A stretch of 34,474 nt of DNA from contig VGBH01000013.1 of assembly GCA_016870575.1 (NCBI GenBank), forward strand, positions 1 to 34,474. The letters are read 5' to 3'. The DNA is from Actinomycetota bacterium (GTDB lineage: Bacteria; Actinomycetota; Actinomycetes; S36-B12; UBA5976). Under the pieces are notes generated by a model that searched no databases, had not been told where the DNA came from, and saw only the letters and a program-made list of their open reading frames with translations. How positions within the stretch are numbered: position 1 is the first letter of the stretch; every line of letters starts with the position of its first letter. Positions 31,801 to 34,474 of the stretch are shown here, in pieces. The translations under genes were made by a program, and so were the position numbers.

Positions 31801-32496
31801 AACATCATCATAAGTTGCCCAGAAAGTTGCGAACTCCATTTGTTCAGCAGATTTAATGTTTGGCACTAATAGTTGTCTTGTGCCATCTGGTTTTGTTAAA
31901 TCAATAGCTAAACCAATATTGATATTTGGATGTTTCAAGATTGCAGGTTTGCCATCTTGCTCTAGATAACTAGCATTCATGCTGGGATTTTTTGCCATTG
32001 CCTTTACCACAGCCCAAGCAATTAAATGAGTAAAGGAAACCTTGCCGCCGCGAGTTCGGTTTAGATGCTCATTAATAAAAGTACGGTTTTCAATCAATAA
32101 TGTTGCCGGCACAGTTCGCACACTTGTTGCAGCTGGAACGGTCAAACTCTCTTCCATATTTGCTACAACTCGACCAGCAGGACCGCGCAAGATTTCAGGT
32201 TCAACTGTGGGTTGTGCAATTGGTGTTGGTGCTGGCTGTGCAACTGGAGCAGGAGTGCCCGCTACTTGATCAGTGATTGAAACAATTTGTGGAGCTGGAA
32301 TAGCAATTCCATCTGTTTTTAACTTAACTTCAGTTCGTTCACCTGGGACATAGTCAGCAAAGAACTCATGCCAAGCTGGATCAACGCTGTTTGGATTCTT
32401 TAGATACTGCTCATAAATTTCATCTACTAGCCATTCATTAGCCCCAAAGGCGGCTAGGCGGGAATCGGTGCGGTTAATTCCAGTGTCAGAAGACAC
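28870..32496 (-). CDS. kgd: Multifunctional 2-oxoglutarate decarboxylase/dehydrogenase E1-E2 (Kgd)
   Basis: A 1208-residue fusion typical of actinobacteria. An N-terminal tail (residues 1-45, ANEWLVDEIYEQYLKNPNSVDP) and a Pro/Ala linker precede an acyltransferase core with YDHRIIQG (H312), which lacks a lipoyl domain. The thiamin-dependent E1 follows: MPHRGRLNVLANIAGK, HGDAAFAGQG, VVNNQVGFTTSP and RRRGHNEADDPS. It oxidatively decarboxylates 2-oxoglutarate in the TCA cycle, with E2 and lipoamide dehydrogenase partners elsewhere. The frame extends 25 codons upstream, but GTG 32496 lies six bases after AGGAG and fits the usual N-terminus. It is divergent from the SDR gene and overlaps tldE by four bases at its 3' end. 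Confidence 0.95.
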   Translation of the reverse strand: MSSDTGINRTDSRLAAFGANEWLVDEIYEQYLKNPNSVDPAWHEFFADYVPGERTEVKLKTDGIAIPAPQIVSITDQVAGTPAPVAQPAPTPIAQPTVEPEILRGPAGRVVANMEESLTVPAATSVRTVPATLLIENRTFINEHLNRTRGGKVSFTHLIAWAVVKAMAKNPSMNASYLEQDGKPAILKHPNINIGLAIDLTKPDGTRQLLVPNIKSAEQMEFATFWATYDDVVRRARENKLAVEDFLGTTVSLTNPGTVGTVHSVPRLMKGQGAIIGVGALDYPAEWQGAASEVLARNGIGKVLTLTSTYDHRIIQGAASGEFLRLVGDLLLGQHNFYEEVFESLRISFKPYLWVSDVDADHEDAINKVARVQALIHAYRTRGHLIADTNPLEYQQRTHPDLRMSSHGLSVWDLERTFPTGGFGNKPFMKLRDMLLTLREAYCRSIAVEYMHIADPVQRQWMQERIERADVKPPREEQIRILRKLNAAEAFENFLQTKYVGQKRFSLEGGESAIASLDAILSEAANSPVQEVAIAMPHRGRLNVLANIAGKSYSQIFREFEDAPKNKMSVQGSGDVKYHLGTEGEYEAPNGEKVRVYLAANPSHLEAVNPVLEGIARAKTDQLNRENGFPVLPILLHGDAAFAGQGVVAETLHMSQLRGYRVGGTIHLVVNNQVGFTTSPTESRSSTYATSVARMVQAPIFHVNGDDPEAVVRVSRLAFEFRQTFNKDVVIDLIVYRRRGHNEADDPSLTQPLMYEIIDNKRSVRKLYTEALIGRGDITLEEAEAALKDYQDQLERVFAETKEELAAGNAEAPINNDLPFPQSVATGVALETLEKIARTQIDLPATLTPHPRLLPQLQKRATMLSENAVDWATGEMFALGSLLLENRLVRLSGQDSRRGTFGQRHSVIVDKSTGESYFPLREMSKREGKGQLYIYDSLLSEYAVMGFEYGYSVANKDALVMWEAQFGDFANGAQTIIDEFISSGEQKWGQTSRVVLLLPHGYEGQGPDHSSGRIERFLSLCAQDNMTVAYPSTPASYFHLLRWQAMQPHAKPLIVFTPKSLLRSKLAASAAADFTSGQFDPVIDDLSVDKSKVRRVVLCTGKVYYNLLTERETRGITDVALVRLERIYPLPAPEIAALLSHYPDDVELIWTQEEPANQGAWPFIGLNFTAQLGRGIAVVSRSTASSPAVGSHKLHDDEQAALVSQALS

Positions 32497-32580
32497 GCTT
32501 TCTCCTGCGGTTGTGACTGATGGGATAAGCCTACCTGCTTTCAGGTGGCGCAGTATCGCGATTCGCTCCAAGGTTCTCCT

Positions 32581-33309
32581 ATGACCGAACTACCCGATTT
32601 ATCTGGCCAAGTGGCCATAGTCACTGGCGGCTCTCGCGGGCTTGGACGATATTGCGCAGAGCAGCTTGCCGGCGCTGGCGCAACAGTTGTAATTATTGGA
32701 AAAGATTCTCAGTCGGTAACGAAGACCGCACAGGAGTTAGTTGCGCAAGATCTAGATGTGGTTGGCTTTGCTGCTGATGTTTCGAATTACGATCAATTGT
32801 CTCAAGTTAAATCCGAGCTTGGAGTGCTTGGAAATGCACAGATTTTGATTTGCTCAGCTGGAGTGATGGCTGATAAATTTTCAAAAACACTTCGCGCAAG
32901 TAAAGCGGAGTGGGATCGCGTTCTGCGCACAAATTTAGATGGGGTATTTAATTCCGTTTCACTATTTGTTCCAAATATGGTGGATCAAGGCTATGGACGA
33001 GTAATTACCATTTCGGCTTGCTTGGGCAGATTTACTGGACCTGGATTAGCAGGTGGTTTAGCACCATATCGAATTAGTAAAACTGCAGTTACTGCATTAA
33101 CCAAGAATCTTGCGGCTGAACTTCAGTTCGGTGCAAAAAATGTTTTAGTAGATGCCGCATGTCCTGGTCATATTCAAACGGATATGGGTGGCCCACAGGC
33201 ACCAAGAACAATTACTGAAGGTGCCGATACCGTGTTGTGGTTAGCAACTCGCGAGCAAACTAACGAAACTGGACTGCTTTGGGAAGATAGGCTGAGAGTC
33301 GACTTCTAA
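32581..33309 (+). CDS. Short-chain dehydrogenase/reductase
   Basis: The 242-residue protein has the classical SDR order. The nucleotide-binding TGGSRGLG is at 15-22, with a basic/neutral second strand end (GKDSQS), and N118 is present. The catalytic S145, Y163 and K167 (YRISK) are also there. The usual NAG is CSAG here (92-94), a small departure from the consensus. NAD(P)-dependent oxidation or reduction of a carbonyl is certain in outline; substrate unknown, possibly fatty-acyl or sugar. ATG 32581 is preferred over an upstream GTG at 32545 that would add an unrelated 12-residue extension. A weak CAAGGT box six bases upstream fits leaderless spacing. Confidence 0.85.
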   Translation: MTELPDLSGQVAIVTGGSRGLGRYCAEQLAGAGATVVIIGKDSQSVTKTAQELVAQDLDVVGFAADVSNYDQLSQVKSELGVLGNAQILICSAGVMADKFSKTLRASKAEWDRVLRTNLDGVFNSVSLFVPNMVDQGYGRVITISACLGRFTGPGLAGGLAPYRISKTAVTALTKNLAAELQFGAKNVLVDAACPGHIQTDMGGPQAPRTITEGADTVLWLATREQTNETGLLWEDRLRVDF

Positions 33310-33318
33310 GGCGGTTTT

Positions 33319-33774
33319 GTGGCAAAGGCTCGTTTGTTTGTGTTAGCGCAGTTTGGTTTATTAGCAGCGCTCGTACTGCTTCATCGCGATGAAGCAGTTC
33401 AAGCACCTAGTTGGTTTCAACCAATTGCAATTGCGCTAATTGCACTTGCAGTCGTTGTTTTATTTATTGCTGTAATCAATCTCAGAAAAGCACTTACCGC
33501 ATCGCCAATACCGAAAGCAGACGCAGCATTGATTCAAGTTGGTATTTACAAATATATTCGACATCCGATGTATACCGCAGTTATCATGATTGGTGGCGGA
33601 ATCACGTTAAATAATCCAACACTGTTTACAATCATTGCTTGGGTTGCATTAATAATTGTGCTTCTGAATAAAGCACATTATGAAGATAAACTTCTATTAT
33701 CAAAGCATTTGAACGCTGCAAAGTATCAAAAAGATACTGGTACATTTTTGCCCAAACTAAGTCGTAGTAAGTAA
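33319..33774 (+). CDS. Isoprenylcysteine carboxyl methyltransferase-like membrane methyltransferase
   Basis: The 151-residue protein has three or four hydrophobic helices. The conserved GIYKYIRHPMY at about residues 74-84 and a C-terminal 'KAHYEDKLL' element form the SAM-binding core of the ICMT/PEMT-like family. Bacterial members methylate carboxyl, thiol or phospholipid groups in the membrane; the actual target here is unknown. It begins 9 bases after the SDR stop, with AAGGCGG five bases before the GTG, so it is in an operon with the SDR gene and may act on the same compound. Confidence 0.8.
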   Translation: MAKARLFVLAQFGLLAALVLLHRDEAVQAPSWFQPIAIALIALAVVVLFIAVINLRKALTASPIPKADAALIQVGIYKYIRHPMYTAVIMIGGGITLNNPTLFTIIAWVALIIVLLNKAHYEDKLLLSKHLNAAKYQKDTGTFLPKLSRSK

Positions 33775-33797
33775 CTTCTATCGAGATGAGAATCTAA

Positions 33798-34474
33798 ATG
33801 GCAGCCATTTTGGCTTTAATATCAAGCATTTCCTGGGGAGTTGCGGACTATATGGGCGGCATTGCATCCAGACGCGCAGGCGCGATGCAAGTTTTAGTTA
33901 TTGCTTATCCGTCAGGGGCTGTAATAATCACCCTTGCAGCATTCCTAGTTGTTCCAGGAGAAATTTCACCTGCAGCAATTGCTTGGGGAGTAGTTGTGGG
34001 ACTAATTGGTGCTATTGCTGTTGCACTTTTATACATTGCACTTAGTCGTGGGCCAATGGGAATTGTCTCGCCGATAACTGCAGTGATGTCTGGATCAGTT
34101 CCGCTAGCTGTGGGTGTAGTTTCGGGTGAGCGTCTTTCTGGATTAGCAATCATCGGTGTTGTGCTCGCAGTTTTTGCCGTTGTTTTAGTTACTCGTGAAA
34201 AAAGTGATCAGCGTAAAGTGCAATTGAGCACAGTTGTTATTTCTATTGCCAGCGGTACCGCAATTGGTTTATATCTTTCGGCTTTAGGTTCAGCACCTGA
34301 TGATTCTGGGATTTGGGCTGCAACAGTTGGGCGCTGGACCTCATCAATCTTTGTTGCAATTGCAGTGTTTGTCGTGTTACGAAACTTCACTCGCACAAAC
34401 TTTCCATGGCAGTTAGCAATCATTTCTGGCTTTTTGGATGCCGGTGCAAATGCCGTGTTTCAATTAGCAAGTCA
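33798..34474 (+). CDS. EamA/DMT family transporter, truncated by the window end
   Basis: The frame from ATG 33798 stays open to the end of the window (225 complete codons, no stop). It encodes the first two thirds of a drug/metabolite transporter. Recognisable parts are the N-terminal ISSISWGVADYMGG helix, AVALLYIALSRGPMGIVSPITA (the conserved EamA helix pair) and GERLSGLAIIGVVLAVFAVVLV, followed by the start of the second repeat (SGTAIGLYLSALGSA). Ten helices are expected in total; about seven are visible. Such proteins move small molecules or metabolites across the cytoplasmic membrane; substrate unknown. It lies 23 bases after the methyltransferase gene and may belong to the same transcript. 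Confidence 0.85.
   Translation, partial: MAAILALISSISWGVADYMGGIASRRAGAMQVLVIAYPSGAVIITLAAFLVVPGEISPAAIAWGVVVGLIGAIAVALLYIALSRGPMGIVSPITAVMSGSVPLAVGVVSGERLSGLAIIGVVLAVFAVVLVTREKSDQRKVQLSTVVISIASGTAIGLYLSALGSAPDDSGIWAATVGRWTSSIFVAIAVFVVLRNFTRTNFPWQLAIISGFLDAGANAVFQLAS

Noticed and set aside
32497-32571. N-terminal extension of kgd by 25 codons
   Set aside because: It crosses a clear AGGAG ribosome binding site placed for GTG 32496, and usual Kgd N-termini begin near that point.

Overview
The window looks like a piece of the chromosome of a small-genome, low-GC actinobacterium. Actinobacterial marker genes are present: whiB1, a PdtaS-type HisKA_2 kinase, ribosomal protein bL37, a DUF3145 protein, the multifunctional 2-oxoglutarate decarboxylase Kgd, and SodN with its SodX-type protease. 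The AT-rich third positions, very short spacers and overlapping gene ends suggest a streamlined freshwater lineage such as the Nanopelagicales (acI). That placement is inference; no rRNA gene is in the window.

Layout. 1-1020: a truncated sialidase-like ORF and a small two-helix membrane protein, both on the minus strand. 1127-4903: a DUF3145 protein, tRNA-Asn, a beta-CASP metallo-beta-lactamase nuclease broken by a one-base frameshift, a small membrane protein, a ChaA-type cation/proton antiporter and a tRNA with a CAT anticodon. 4973-9887: an anchored small protein coupled to a large DUF5671-like membrane protein, an ABC exporter, a decayed membrane-protein end and a Tat-type Rieske protein. 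9944-16223: DedA, a cytochrome P450, HisN, a DUF2231 protein, rsgA-aroA and an SRAP protein. 16282-17984: a Cys-containing leader peptide, cysK-cysE, and the 24-codon bL37 gene. 18048-23603: PdtaS, a second Tat-type Rieske protein, a DUF1501-DUF1800 pair, and whiB1 with a perfect CRP-type palindrome. 24169-34474: sodN/sodX, threonine aldolase, tldD-tldE, kgd, a short-chain dehydrogenase, an ICMT-like methyltransferase and an EamA transporter cut by the window end.

How it works together. cysE and cysK make cysteine from serine, apparently under a cysteine-sensing leader peptide. SodN and its protease form a self-contained superoxide defence pair. PdtaS and WhiB1 are stress regulators that are neighbours in mycobacteria; here a secreted-protein block (Rieske, DUF1501, DUF1800) sits between them. 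Two proteins, a Rieske protein and the DUF1501 protein, share a small C-X15-C module of unknown function.

The most pervasive signal is in the promoters. About fourteen genes start exactly six bases after a TANNNT-like -10 box, so transcription and translation would begin at the same base (leaderless mRNAs). A minority (cysK, whiB1, sodN, kgd, bL37, DUF3145, DUF1501, the ABC exporter) have clear Shine-Dalgarno sequences. I used this signal to move several starts inward from the longest open frame. No CRISPR array, insertion sequence, prophage or rRNA gene was seen.
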